Assembly (NCBI GenBank): GCA_001510575.1
Contig: LNGK01000010.1
Span: 62,001-126,000, forward strand
DNA: 64,000 nucleotides
Direction of reading: 5' to 3'
DNA from: Knoxdaviesia capensis
Lineage: Eukaryota > Ascomycota > Sordariomycetes > Microascales > Gondwanamycetaceae
Below the pieces are notes generated by a model. That model saw only the letters and a list, made by a program, of their open reading frames with translations, had not been told where the DNA came from and did no database searches. The position numbers and the translations under genes were made by a program. Positions 1 to 11,622 of this stretch are shown piece by piece; position 1 is the stretch's first letter; each line of letters opens with the position of its first letter.

Positions 1-1034
1 CCGAAGCGAGTATACGGGATGCCGGTCGAAAATATGGCCGGGTCGATGGTGCGCAGCCAGGCAGGTATCAGAAATTCGGCTGCCTGTAGCATAAATCATC
101 CTTGCATCCAGGCACCGAAGAATGATACGAGAGTTGAAGATTGCGGGAACGAAACGCCACCGACTACGACAGCAAAGTTCCAGCATATGACGAAGTGTCC
201 ACTTCTGTCAAATTGGGAATGAAATCCGATTCGTGACCCATGGTGAGAATCAAATGGAGTTGGGGTTAAGGAGGGTTGGGTTAGGGTTAAAGTGTGGGCT
301 GGTGCAAAGCATTGGCCGTGTGTGCCTTGCTTGGTTCGGGGCGGTTGCGGTGGGCGATCTTTCGACCTATTCTGGATATATAGATATCTGTTTTCACCTT
401 GTGGTACTACAAGTCAAGAGTGCGTACAAAGGTGTAGATGCGTACGCGTCTGGGTTCCGAAACTTTTCTCGAACACCGACATCTGTGGAGGAGATAGTTG
501 ACCTGGCTCCGGAGTACGAAAGAGAACTGATAGGTACTGTACAGTACAGTGAGAACGAAAGACTTCATGATGCACAAAAGCACAACCACGAAAGACGACC
601 TGGCTTAGGGGTTGGGTTTTGAACGAGCAGTATGGAGATTTCCTCCCGCCAATAGGCAAGGGCGCCTTCAAATCCACACACACTGGCTGTGTGCTGGTTC
701 AGGCACCAATATTCGCACCTGGCGCACTAACGTGATTAGTACCGGCTTCCTGTGTAAATTTCGTGGCACTTGCCTGCATCATAGGTCGCGACCCGTTAAA
801 TGCTAGAGGCATCGCGTAGAGCGAGAATGAATATAAAGTAGTAAACCACCATTGGAGATGCAAATGTTTCTCCTCTTCTGCAAATATTCTGACTCAGAGG
901 GGTTTTTTTTTTGGTCTCACCCCCATTACATTTTGGCTTTTGTTTTGGATCTTCCAAGAAACATCGTTTGCACACACTGAGCAAAACCACAGCTGACATC
1001 ATCCCCAGTGTCTGCCAACCCTTTCTCTCCACAC
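1..1034. other. Intergenic, upstream of EXO5
   Basis: No coding region can be supported; the open frames are short and unlike any family I know. The stretch holds a telobox-like TTAGGGTTA at 281-289 and a TACTGTACAGTACAGT motif at 535-550, one of many dispersed copies in this window. A T-tract near 903-912 lies in the presumed EXO5 promoter. Confidence 0.6.
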
Positions 1035-3094
1035 ATGGAAATGGCTTCGTCCAGCAACGAGTTCGACGACTTCGATTCTGACGACGAGGCACTGCTGAAT
1101 CAGCTTGCCGACATTGCCGACGCCGACCCGGAGAACATCCACCACAACCTGCAGAGCCACGTGACTGCCCAAGCTCTGGCTGTGCCTGGCGACGCGGCCA
1201 CTGCTGCCCGATCCGGCAGACGTGCATCCGAGGCGCTGGTTCCGGCCCATCGGCGCGAGAGCAGCGTGGGCGGGTCAAGCTTGTACTCGGGATCGTCGTT
1301 TTCGTCCGTGGAACCTAGCCGGGCCGCCTCACGAACCAGGGGGCTTCGCAGCAACGATGGTGTTGCCCCGGCCGAGCATGTGTTTGTCGTCCCGCCCGTC
1401 CCCGCCCGGAATCCTCCTCCGGAATCCGTGGTGGTTGAGTCGTCCAGTGACCGGGAGTTTTTCGATAGCCAGACCACCGTCATTGGCCCGACAGCTGCAC
1501 CAGCAGCCGAACCTCAACAGAGTGCCCCGCCTACGGATTGTAAGTGTCTACGTGATTGCGGGATTGGAGCCACATTTTCTAACTGTATGTGGAGCGCCTA
1601 GTACCATCAAAACGAACATCTCCGGAGCCACCTGCACCGGCTCCGGCCACTACAGATGGGAGTGAAGCTGTTAAAGCAGAAGAGTCTTCGGATGGGGACA
1701 GCCATCCCCGGAAGGAATCGCTCGTCCCAGATATCGAAGACACCTGGGACGAGCGCCGGTCTCCAATCTTGCGGTTCCGCTCGTTCCCACGCAAGCCTCT
1801 GTCAGTCACAGATCTGACGTCGGGTGCGGCGTGGTGCGAGCTCCAGTACTACTACACGCTGACGCGGCTGCCGTTCGGCCGCAAGACCAGGACTCTGGTG
1901 ATGCGCGAAGGGTCCAAGGTGCACAAGAAGCTGGAGGAGCAGGTGCACAAGACCAAGACCGTGACCGTTGAGACACGTGAGGATGCCTTTGGTCTGCGCC
2001 TGTGGAATCTCGTGCAGGGTCTACGCACGCTGCGCGAAACCGGACTGACGCGCGAACTGGAGGTCTGGGGGATGATCGACGGGTTTCTCGTCACAGGAAT
2101 CATCGATGGGCTGTCTGACCAGTGCCCGGATTTTGATTTGGAGGAGCAGGCTGAGCGCGAGTGGAAGAAGGCCTCGAAACGCTCGGGAAAGGACAAGCGC
2201 AAGGCAGAGGATGACCCGGCTCAGCGGCCTATCACGCAGTTCTTCACATCTTCTGAAACAGTGCGTGATGAACATGCGGCCGTGCCGGCGTCGCCATCTC
2301 CGACACCACACAACACAAAGATCTTTCTCACGGATGTGAAAACCCGCGGGTCGAAATTCCTGCCCCGTCTGGAATCGATGCTTCGTCCGGCGAAGATCCA
2401 GCTATCCCTGTACCATCGACTGCTATCGCAGATGATTGCCGGTGACGTGGACTACTTGCGCATGTTTCGCCGGCTGGGTCTGGACCAGGACGAGCTGTTC
2501 TCGGATTCGTTCCTGGCTGAGATGGTGGAGCTGCAGGATGAATACTACATCGATGAACTAAGCCGATCCCGCAAGACACGAGAGAGGAAGCCACGCGCGG
2601 ACCACCCCCTGACACTGAACTACGACGACCCGCCGTCAGTGGACCCCGGACCGGCAAACGACAACGGCGACGGAGACTCGATCACCAGCACCGACCACCT
2701 CAAGTACAGCAGCCTCCGGACCATGCTGGACCTGGTGCACGACGAGCTCAACCGGACGTTCCCGCACGGGGCAGCGTCTCTGGGCCGCCTGTTGCGGGTC
2801 GAGTACCGGTTCCGCGGCACGGGCGAGCGGCTCGGCGACCGGGTGTTTGCGATGGACGACGGCGGGCTCGACGCGCATGTGGCGCTGGACATGGAGTGGT
2901 GGCGCGGGAAGCGGCGGCCGCGCGGAGTGGATATCGACGAGGCGCAGAAGTGCCGGCTGTGCGAGTTCGCCGAGTCGTGCTCGTGGCGGATTGGGCAGGA
3001 GGCGCAGATTCTGGCCGGGCGCGGGCGGACTGGGCGGCCGGTGACGGGAGCTGCCGCTGGCGGTCCTGGTGCTGCTCCGGTCGCTGGGCAATGA
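1035..3094 (+). CDS. EXO5: Exonuclease V (EXO5/Dem1 family), Fe-S RecB-like nuclease
   Basis: Exons 1035-1539 and 1602-3094; the 62-nt intron runs GTAAGT to CTAG. The product is 665 aa. The family are single-strand DNA exonucleases with a PD-(D/E)XK RecB-like fold and a 4Fe-4S cluster, acting in mitochondrial and/or nuclear genome maintenance. Visible support: the RecB-type aspartate in GIIDGL, the D-x-K motif in LTDVKTRGSKFLPRLE followed by a conserved Lys/Gln helix (AKIQLSLYHRLL), one cluster cysteine in AAWCELQYYYT, and three more near the C-terminus (KCRLCEFAESC). The first 170 residues or so are acidic, Ser/Ala-rich and probably disordered. The ATG at 1035 begins MEMASSSNEF; a second ATG is codon 3. 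An insert near residues 360-390 carries QRPITQFF, which fits a PCNA-binding PIP box. Family assignment is secure; the targeted compartment is not determined. Confidence 0.93.
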
Positions 3095-6000
3095 GCAGGC
3101 TGCGGTATTCTGTGCTGAGAGCACAGACTTTTCGCCAGCCGCCGCCGTTCATCACGTCCTTGGGATGTGCTTGGATGCTCCCCTGATCTGGATACTTATT
3201 CAACTGGGGCAGCGGACGAGAGATTCCGTGGCTGAGTGTGTTTGCATCGGTTTGCACCATTTTCGGGCAACCCAGAACCTCATTTCCTTGTTCGGTGGGG
3301 TGGGTAATCCGGCCACCGGTGAGCTCTGGCTTGGTGGAGTGCTGCCGCGATTTGGGAGTGTGTCTGGTCTTCTCTGGGAGATGACCTCCTTTAATTTTAG
3401 ATGGCGGGCTGGTCTTATTTGGGGGCCAATATTGCATGGTTTAAGCAGACTTCGTTGTGCTGCATGCGCCCAGTGTCCTGGATATATGATAAGTTGCTGG
3501 TTTTCTTGTTTGTTGGCTACACAATTACTGGATTCTTGTCTTGTTCCGTATTGCTTTTTGAACGAATGACTCTCATATCATGAATGCACGCTCCCGTCTC
3601 GCACACCCTGAATTCACTCACTGTCTGTCATACAGAAATCATGAAGTCTAGCCCTGTCGTCTTGTGCTACTAAACAAACAGACCCGTTTACACTAAAATT
3701 TCAAAACCAAAGCACCATTAGACAACTTCAAGGATGTGTGGGGACCGGCTCGCATTTCCCTTTCCACAAATCTGGCTTGTCTGCCCTTCGGTTAACCTGG
3801 TCAGCTTGGGCTCCACCACATCCATCACCAGCCCATATCATTGGACATGGACATGGACGTGCAGCCCTGAACGTGCTGGCGGGCTTCCCTGTAGCTCTCT
3901 CCACTACGCCCAACTGCTAAGGAGACTCGCAACCGGGCGGCCGGGCGGTGTATCTGGGGACCAGGGGGGGGGTCATGGCTCTTGCAGCGTAATTCCCGGC
4001 CGTGTATCCGCTTGGGCTGAGAGATATGGCTTTTTTTTTTTCTTTTCTTCTTTTTCTGGTTGAATTGCTGTGGTCCTGGTGTGTTCTGGCATGCCCAATG
4101 GGGCGGCCAAACTGTGGATGTGATAGTGATGCTGTCAAAGTGGACAATGATACTCCGAGTTCGGGGGGGCGGTGGTGGTTGATGGTTTTGGAGATCTCCC
4201 GTTTTAAGAGGGGAGGGAGGGATTGTGACTTTGACAGAGCTGTTAAGAATCTGACGTGCTGCTACTACTGTACTGTATGGACTATTCATATGTGCCATCG
4301 GGTGTGTCTCGTCGACCGGCGGACTTCAGTACTGTTCTTATGGTGCCACTGCCACGGAGCCGTGGTTTGAGATTCAAACACCCAGACCACACACTTCGCC
4401 CAACGTCTGTGTATAACCCCGACCCGGTTGAAAAGGGGACGCAAAAGAAAAGAAGAAGAAAAACACCATCAACGTGCATATCAAATCAAATAATGCCGTG
4501 GCACGCTAAGGAAAAAAAAAAAAAAACAACCTTGCGGCTGAGAAGAGGCGCGTTCCCACTTATTGGGGTTCAATAATGCCGGGGTCCGGTCAATATCCAT
4601 CAGCGCGTGTTTTCTGGAAAGGGAGTGAAAGTACAGTTTTCGGAACAGGAGGAAACAAAGAAAAAAAAAGACCAACCATTTCCCCCCCCTTCTTTCGTGT
4701 CAGGACAGTGTTGACTGTCTTTCCGCTGAGAGATGAAACAGAGTGGGCTGAGAGCACCAGGCAATAACCGAGGAAACCTGCCAGACGCAGACGGTGGGCA
4801 CTCACATCGACAGTTGCTCCGTTCTTACAGCTATATCCTTAGACAGGTTGGCTAAACCCTTCTGTACTGTACTGAACCTACCATCTCGAAATCGTGCGTG
4901 CAGATCGGCAACATCTGCAGAAGCCGGGATGGGAGCAGAGACGACGATCTGAGGCCAAGAGACGTGCTGTGTGCGCGTATGCGAGATGTCGCTGGCGGCT
5001 TTGATCAGGCGTGGTCCACAGTCCAGTCCAGACACTCCCAAGTCATCTCCCACCCTGAGCGTGCCTTTCCCCCTTTCGACCTGGAAGGGGAGGTGCTTGT
5101 GCGGTTCCCTGGCCGAGTTGGACGGCTCCTTGAGCCTCTGGAAAAATTCTGCGTGTGGTGCATAATTCCCGTGCTTTGCAGCAGGTTCCTCCGCTCTTAG
5201 ATCCAATCCATTCCCCGAATAGTCTAGACAGATGAGGAGACGATTTAATTCCTTGGCTGTTTTTTTCTCGGAGAGGATCTTGGATGACGAGAGAGAACAA
5301 CTTTGGAGGGCAAGGATTTCTTGGGGAGGATACATCGAGCTGGTTGTTGAAGTGCTGTTGGACAGCTCGTCTGGGCACGGCAACCAAGAGGGCAATGTGC
5401 GTAGCCCGTGTACTGTAGTGACTTTCAATCTGTATCTGTTCCTCTTCCAAAGTTCAGCGCCAAATAAAAGGAGGTTCTTGCTGATCGTTCATATAAGGAG
5501 TGGTAAATCAAAAGACAGGTCACGCCAGGGGCACGTTTTCTTACAGAGGAAAACAACTGAAATTACACCTAGTCTTGAGCTGGGTTGCGTGCATTGATAC
5601 TCACAGGAAAGGACAAGACAGGTTCAAGACGGCCGATTCTCAAAGGGGGCCGTGGCCGTCTTGCAATATTGCAACCTCCTCCCGTGGAGTAAAGTACTGT
5701 AGGATTATATCCGGGGGGAGGGGGGTGCGACTTGGGTCGCTTGTTCGTATCCTTGCTGGATGTCTTTTGATCTGTTCTGGGTTAGAACGTGGAGATATGT
5801 GGAATTTGATAGGCGGCTGGGCCGATGTGAATCATCATATCATCAAATCTTAACTCTGAGGACCACACATAGTACTCGGGCCTACCACACTCCGACTCCG
5901 TGTATGTGCTGTGAACTGTACAGTACAGTAAGTGTATCGCATGTCCCATGAAAGATCGGGGCTGGGCTGTTCTACAGAACGGCAAGTTCCAAAGAGTTCA

Positions 6001-6417
6001 GATCAAAGAGAGACAGACAGCATGCACACTACCGGAGCGATAGATCACATCATAATTGCTTGCAAAGACCAGTATGTGCTATACAGTAGTTCACATATAC
6101 CTGCAGGACGGGGTATTTTCGACGGACAGAGAGGGAGAGACACACACAAAGCGAAGGCTGAAGAGGGATACCAGGACTCGAAATTGAGGCTGTGAGTATG
6201 CAAGTGGGTTCCCTAAAGTCTTTTGACGTAGTCCATAGACCACCAACCCCCAGCCATATATCCATCTTCCCACGCCGAAACCCTGCGCCCTCGTGTAAGT
6301 GGTACTTCGTCCTCCCTCCCAGGCAGGATTATTGCCAGGTTCACCCTCCTATCTGCACTTCCGCTAACGGTGTAGTAGTGCCGTGCTTTGCCGCTGGGAG
6401 TCATCCAGACAGAAACA

Positions 6418-6456
<39 letters not shown>

Positions 6457-7041
6457 AAAAAGAAATTTGACCAGTGGCAGATGTGGGCACTTCCATCTCG
6501 ATGCCGCCTGTTCTCGCCACATTATCGTGCGCTGAGACTGCGAGCACCCGTGGGGTCTCAGGACTGCCGAGACGAACAGCAACGGGGAAAAATCAGCCTA
6601 AGCCATATGGAGCCACATGTACACACAAGTATCTAGTCCGCATTGCTTGTGTTGGGTGCGTGCGCGTGTAAGGAAGGCCGCGCCCGCGAGAGATTCCAGA
6701 TCCCGGTGCACCCACATGCTGCCAGTCTGCCTACCGGAGTTCTGCCCACACACGCCATCACTAGACTTGCATATATATGAGCCGTGTCCCTCCCACCTGT
6801 TTCCCGCTACTCACTCACAGGAGAACGTCTTATATCTTGTCTTCCTCCCCCCCCGTTCTTCTCCTCTGTAGTAGTTTCTTCCCCCTCCTCGATCTCTTGT
6901 GTGCGAAGTCCCGCTGGAGAGATTTTCTGTTTTTAACCACCCCAACTGAAGCATCGTTAGCCTTCCCTTCTTCTCTCTTCCATTTCTATCCTCTCCTTCC
7001 TTTCGCTTGAACATTAGAAACAACCCCTTCCAGACTTCATC
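3095..7041. other. Long gene-free interval before the MARVEL gene
   Basis: Nearly 4 kb without a supportable gene. A 208-codon minus-strand frame (5428-4802) lacks an ATG start and family resemblance. Contents include TACTGTA-type motifs at 4266-4277, 4863-4874, 5411-5417, 5695-5701, 5916-5930 and 6082-6088, a GAA microsatellite at 6418-6465, several A/T homopolymers, and a CT-rich tract from about 6790 to 7010 that is the likely core promoter of the gene at 7042. Confidence 0.55.
6418..6465. repeat. GAA microsatellite
   Basis: Roughly fifteen GAA/GGA triplets in tandem, about seven perfect at the left end and imperfect to the right, ending in an A-run. It is a purine-only strand in non-coding DNA about 580 bp upstream of the MARVEL gene. 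Confidence 0.9.
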
Positions 7042-8268
7042 ATGTCGGCACCGACCGCTGCCGCCGCCGCCGCTCCGGCCAAGCCCAAGGGCCCGTCGTC
7101 CTCCGAGTACTTCGTGGCCTCGCCGACCTGGCTGGGCATCTCGCACATCGTGGTGTTCGTGATGTCCTTCGTCGTGCTCGGCACCAGCGGCTGGATCATC
7201 CACGGAGCCTACATGGACCAGCTCGGCTTTGCCATCGCCTGTGTAAGACAAACAAACCTCCCCCGGGCCTCGAGACCAGCGCCCAGAGACACTCTCAACT
7301 CAGCACACTAACACGCCCCTTCCACCCGCCTGTCTAGTCCGTCCTCACCTGGTTCGCCCTGGCCTACATCTTCCTCACCGAGCGAGTGGCCTCGTTCCGC
7401 GGCTACTACCACATCTACGTCATCATCCCGCTGTACGCGCTGTACGCGCTGTTCTGGCTGGCCTGCATGGGCGCCGTCGCCGACCGCACCAGCAAGTTCA
7501 AGTACAACGTCACCGTCAGCAACTGCCTCAACGACGGCAGCTTGATCAGCAGCACCTACTGCACCTTCAGCAAGCGTGCTATTGTCGTGACCAAGGCTGG
7601 CAAGGGCGGCCTGATCGGTATCTGCATCGTCTCGGCGCTGCAGTTGTAAGTTTCTCGCCATCTTCTGGTTATCTGGGCGTTGGAAACGTCTGGTATATAT
7701 AAAAAGGGAAAGAAAGACTAGCTAACAGCCTCCCCCCTACAGCATCCTCTTCACTGCCGGTCTGGTCTACATCATCAAGCAGTTCGTGAAGCAGTACAAG
7801 GCGGCTCGGGGCACCGCCACCAACACCGCCTCGGCTGCCGAGCAGGGCGCCGTGGTCGAGGAGCAGAAGCAGCCGTTCATGGCCACCGCCGCCCAGCAGC
7901 CGCCCGTGGCCATGTACGCCATGCCGCCCGCTGCCACCGGCTACCCGCAGCAGGTGCCGGTGGGCCAGTACGTCGTGCAGCAGCAGCAGCCGCAGTCGAT
8001 GGCCGCCTACACCCCGCAGCAGCAGTACCCCTACGGCGTGCCCCAGCCCGACGCCGCGTGCGGATACCCCCCCGGCACCGTGATCCCGTCGCCCATCTCC
8101 ACGCCCGCCCCGCAGTCCGTGTCGCCGGCCCCGCAGTATGTCGCCCAGGGCTACCCGCCCCAGAACGCCCCCGCCGAGCTGTATGACCCGCGCACGGTCG
8201 GCGGATACGTCGAGCCCGTGCAGCTGCCCACCAACGAGCACAACTACCAGCCGCCCAAGGCCCAGTGA
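7042..8268 (+). CDS. MARVEL-domain-type four-span membrane protein
   Basis: Exons 7042-7242, 7338-7645 and 7743-8268 give 344 aa; joins are GFAIAC/SVLTWF and SALQ-F-ILFTAG. Four hydrophobic segments lie near residues 33-55, 68-85, 93-115 and 150-185, with a Cys-containing lumenal loop (NCLNDGS...TYCTF) between the third and fourth. This matches fungal MARVEL proteins, which organise plasma-membrane or vesicle-fusion membrane zones. The cytosolic tail of about 160 residues is unusually rich in Gln, Pro, Tyr and Ala (repeated QQ, GYP and YAMPP elements) and looks disordered. The N-terminus is Ala/Pro-rich with no signal peptide. Coding exons are strongly GC-biased at third positions, suggesting high expression. 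MARVEL membership is inferred from topology; no specific ortholog is named. Confidence 0.8.
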
Positions 8269-9955
8269 TTGATCCGTCGCAGTTGTTGCTTTGTGGGGGT
8301 CCTCGTTTGTGTCTTTTTGGGTCGGGGGTTTCGGGGTTCTGTTCTTCATGTTTCCTGGAGAGGCGTTTTGCTCGGGTTTCGGTTCGTGGCCGGAGAGAGA
8401 GACACACTTTCTCTCTGCGGCAATTCCTGTTTCTATAATGTCTTGATATCAGCGTTAATACTTTCTAATTTTCATCCCCAATTTTGTTCCATATCTCATG
8501 CTCAGACATACCATTCAAAGAATATACACACCACCAGTTTCGGCTCTTGAAGCTTTGAACATGACCGATGCATAGTGAAGCATTTTCCTTGGGGGTGAAT
8601 GCAAAAGGGCACCAAAAGCAAGGGCATTCCGCTGGTATTTGAGGCGGTTATGGATGAAGGAACACAATAAACTAAACCTCTGTTGAACTGGGAAGAGTTT
8701 TTTCTACAGCTAACAGAAGGTTATGTTCTTCCCACGCCTCTTTCAATCACAGCGAGAGAACCACGAGGCAACGTCTCCCGGCAAGAAATAGAAGCGTGAA
8801 GCTGGCATATTTCAATGGATTTCAATGACAAAAACGGATAAGCAACTATTCTTAAAAAAAAGGAAGAGAAAGAAACCAAATGTTCCGCTCACACCGAATC
8901 CGACTAGAAGGGGAAAGAAACACGAAAAAGAGGAACGAAAGACACAGAAAGGAGGAGGCTTATGTATGAAGGAAAAAGCGTAATGGAGCGTCTAAAAAAA
9001 AAGGAGAACCCCCGAGGCATCGAAGCCCAGCACAAAAGAAAAAGAGATTAATGAATGAACAGATCCCGCGCAACCCACACACATAATATGGACTTCTAGG
9101 AACCATCGACTGACTGCCTCTATCGCCATGCCTAGAGTCGTTGGACGGACGAGTACGAGAAAAGAGAATCCACCAAGGGCCCTCTGTATCGAGGTTCGGT
9201 CCGTATACAACAATGCCATCCCCGGGTCGCATGTCCCTCCCGGCACCCGCATGTGAGATCGCCCAGTACAGAGGACCATGAAGAGCCAGGAACGAGTTTT
9301 CAAGCCATTCCAGCAAACACCGAGAAACGAAAATGCGGTCCAACGAAAAACCAAAGCTTCTCGCTATACTTCCCGCAGAAGGAAATCTCGTCCGTTGAGC
9401 CTAAGTCGTAAGATCGTAATCACATCTCTCAAGTTTGGTCTTCCGATAGGGCATACCAACCGAGAAAGATACGAAGAATGAAAGGAATAAGAAGAAGGGA
9501 AAGGAGAGGGTAGGAGAAGTGAATCTTCTCAGGAAGAGAAGGATTTGAGTCAAGTTGAACAGATTCCGCGGATATGGACGCCTAGCCGGGTTTATGTTCA
9601 GAAACACACATGCACACACTGGGGAGATATCTCAAGTCTCTCCACAACTAGACGGGGAGAGATAGTCGCTTGCACGAAAAGAACAAAACAGCTAATAAAA
9701 AGAAAAGAAGAAAAATAAACAGAAACAGAAACACCGTGTCCGTGCCTCATGTCACTAAAAACAGACTCCTGCCTGCCTGTGGTTTGTGCAAACAACCTTC
9801 GTGTACAAAAATAAAGAGAGATTTTATGAAGGGGCAGGCAAAAAAAAGAGAGGGGGGAGGGTTGGCGCGATCGAGTGTAAGAGAGAGGAGAGAATCGAAG
9901 AATCGATCAAGGGGGGTGAAGGGGGCGTGCGGAAGAAAGCCAATTCAACTTCGCT
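8269..9955. other. Convergent intergenic region between the MARVEL gene and POM33
   Basis: Both flanking genes end here, so this should be their 3' UTRs and terminators. The composition is A-rich and G/A-rich on the plus strand (reads T/C-rich toward POM33). No ORF looks genuine; no RNA gene recognised. Confidence 0.5.
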
Positions 9956-11622
9956 TTACCGGTCCTTCTGGGGCACCGAGGTGCCGGTCGACAGAAAACG
10001 GTTGGGGTCGGTGTAGTAGTAAAACTTCCGAGAAGCCTCCTTGATATTGCGCCAGATGTCCTTCGCGACGGGGGGAGTGCCCTGGTAGGCAACGAGGTTG
10101 TCAACACGGTCGGTAAGGAGCTTGAAGGCATCCTGGACCTGCGAGACGTGCGAGTAGCGGGCACGGATGAAGGCAGTGTAGATTACGAACAGAATCCACG
10201 AGCGGCGCTGGAACAGGATGGCTGAAAGGACAATACGGAACCAGAGGAGGATCTCCAGCGAGGCCACGTAGAACATGGCCGCATCGTACTTCTCCGTGAT
10301 GAACCTGCGAAGGGCGTCGGATAGAGCATTCGGGGTAGCAGCGCCGCCGTTGGGAGACGGGACAGGAGGCTGCAGAACGGGGATCAGGTATGACCGGGCG
10401 TACTGGGCGACGTGGAAGACGGAGTAGATCGCATACGGAAGCATGGCAAGGGCGTATTGGGGCATGAGGAGCCACACGAGAGCGAGAGCTAGAAACGAGG
10501 AAAGAAAAGCGTCTGGGGTCAGCAATGTTGCACCAACGATGGATAGCGGCATTTACCAAGCGCAGCCTCTGGAGCAAGACAGGCTGAACACAAGATGTTC
10601 ACCACGGCTTAATTCAAGCGATGTGGTGTTTGGGGCAGGAGCTGCACGTGTGGGATATGCTCATAGGGACTAGACAGTTATGGCCAGCGGGAGGGAGTGA
10701 CGCACCGAGATAATGGACATTCTCGTCGTTGATCAGGGTCTGGATGGTAAGCGTGGGCCGCGAACCAGCCCGGGCGCGGGACTTCAGGCTCTTATACACG
10801 ACAATCCCATAAGTGAAAGCTGCTGCGACAAAGGTGACGCGGTAGGTGAACCGGGCCATACCCGAGTAGTAGTTGAGGCGGATCCATGACAGCGAGTAGC
10901 GGAGGGTGCAGAGAATGAGGGTCGCGTGCCTGTAGAAGACGAAAAAACCCGCCCGGTTAGTTTAAAACTCTCGGATGGAACACACACAAGGATGAGTGAA
11001 GCCAGGCTGGCTTTGAAGGTCATATTTTCCTGAATCCACATGGGACAGACCAGGGAGAGGAGGGGCTTCATCGATAAAGCGGGGAGGGGGGAAGCCAGGG
11101 AGCTATGTGGGAAGAGACCAGGAAAAAAAAAAGGGCGACGAAGACAGAGGTGAGGGGCGAAGAATCAAGGGGGAAAAGGCCACGATCAAGCCAGTTCATC
11201 AAGGCATTCTAAACGGTGTCCTCGTCTGTTCGTGTCCACAGAGGGGACCACGAGGAAGATAGAGCGGGACACTTTGGATATGCCGATGCAGGTTGAAGCC
11301 GAGGGAAGAGGGTGGAGATGGATATAATATAATATTCGACCCGGAGAGTGGAAGAGACATACCCGCAAAACCAAGCAACTATATTCAGAAACAGGCAGGA
11401 ATTCAGGAGTTAGTGATAGGTTTCAAGAGAAAAGTCACGAGAAAGAAGGAAGATAGAGAGCGCAGACGGGATCCGGACTCGCTGACCGCTACATCACGGA
11501 CACACGATGCCGGAGCCACAATTTTTTGCTCTGGGATATCTGTACATACACTGAAGAGTTTTTGCCAGGCGAATAAGCCGTTGGCTGAGGGGATCAGCAG
11601 CTGATGGAGGAGGAGGAGCCAT
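9956..11622 (-). CDS. POM33: Pom33/Per33 (TMEM33 family) nuclear-pore and ER membrane protein
   Basis: Minus-strand exons 11622-11550, 11378-11363, 10929-10706 and 10488-9956 give 281 aa. The second exon is only 16 nt and encodes the core of FAWFCG, linking LAKTLQ to HATLILCTLRYSL; without it the reading frame and first membrane segment break. All junctions carry GT/AG, with GTATGT donors after exons 1 and 2. Four or five hydrophobic segments follow (FAWFCGHATLILCTL, TFVAAAFTYGIVV, LALVWLLMPQYALAML, and the YVASLEILLWF to FVIYTAF pair) and then a basic, soluble C-terminal helix region. Family members sit at nuclear pores and in tubular ER and help pore distribution. The start MAPPPPSAADPLSQRL is the only N-terminus that aligns with the family. 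Confidence 0.87.
11363..11378 (-). other. 16-nt coding microexon of POM33
   Basis: Bounded by TATAG on the 5' side and GTATGT on the 3' side in transcript orientation. It supplies two bases to complete Phe, four codons (Ala-Trp-Phe-Cys) and two bases of Gly. The phases agree with both neighbouring exons, and the resulting peptide fits the family's first membrane segment. Confidence 0.85.

Noticed and set aside
281..289. TTAGGGTTA as a possible telomere or interstitial telomeric repeat
   Set aside because: Only one unit and a half; single TTAGGG sites occur throughout the window.
4802..5428. 208-codon minus-strand frame
   Set aside because: Starts at a TTG codon, has no recognisable domain, and lacks a promoter-like region. 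I could not support it as a gene.
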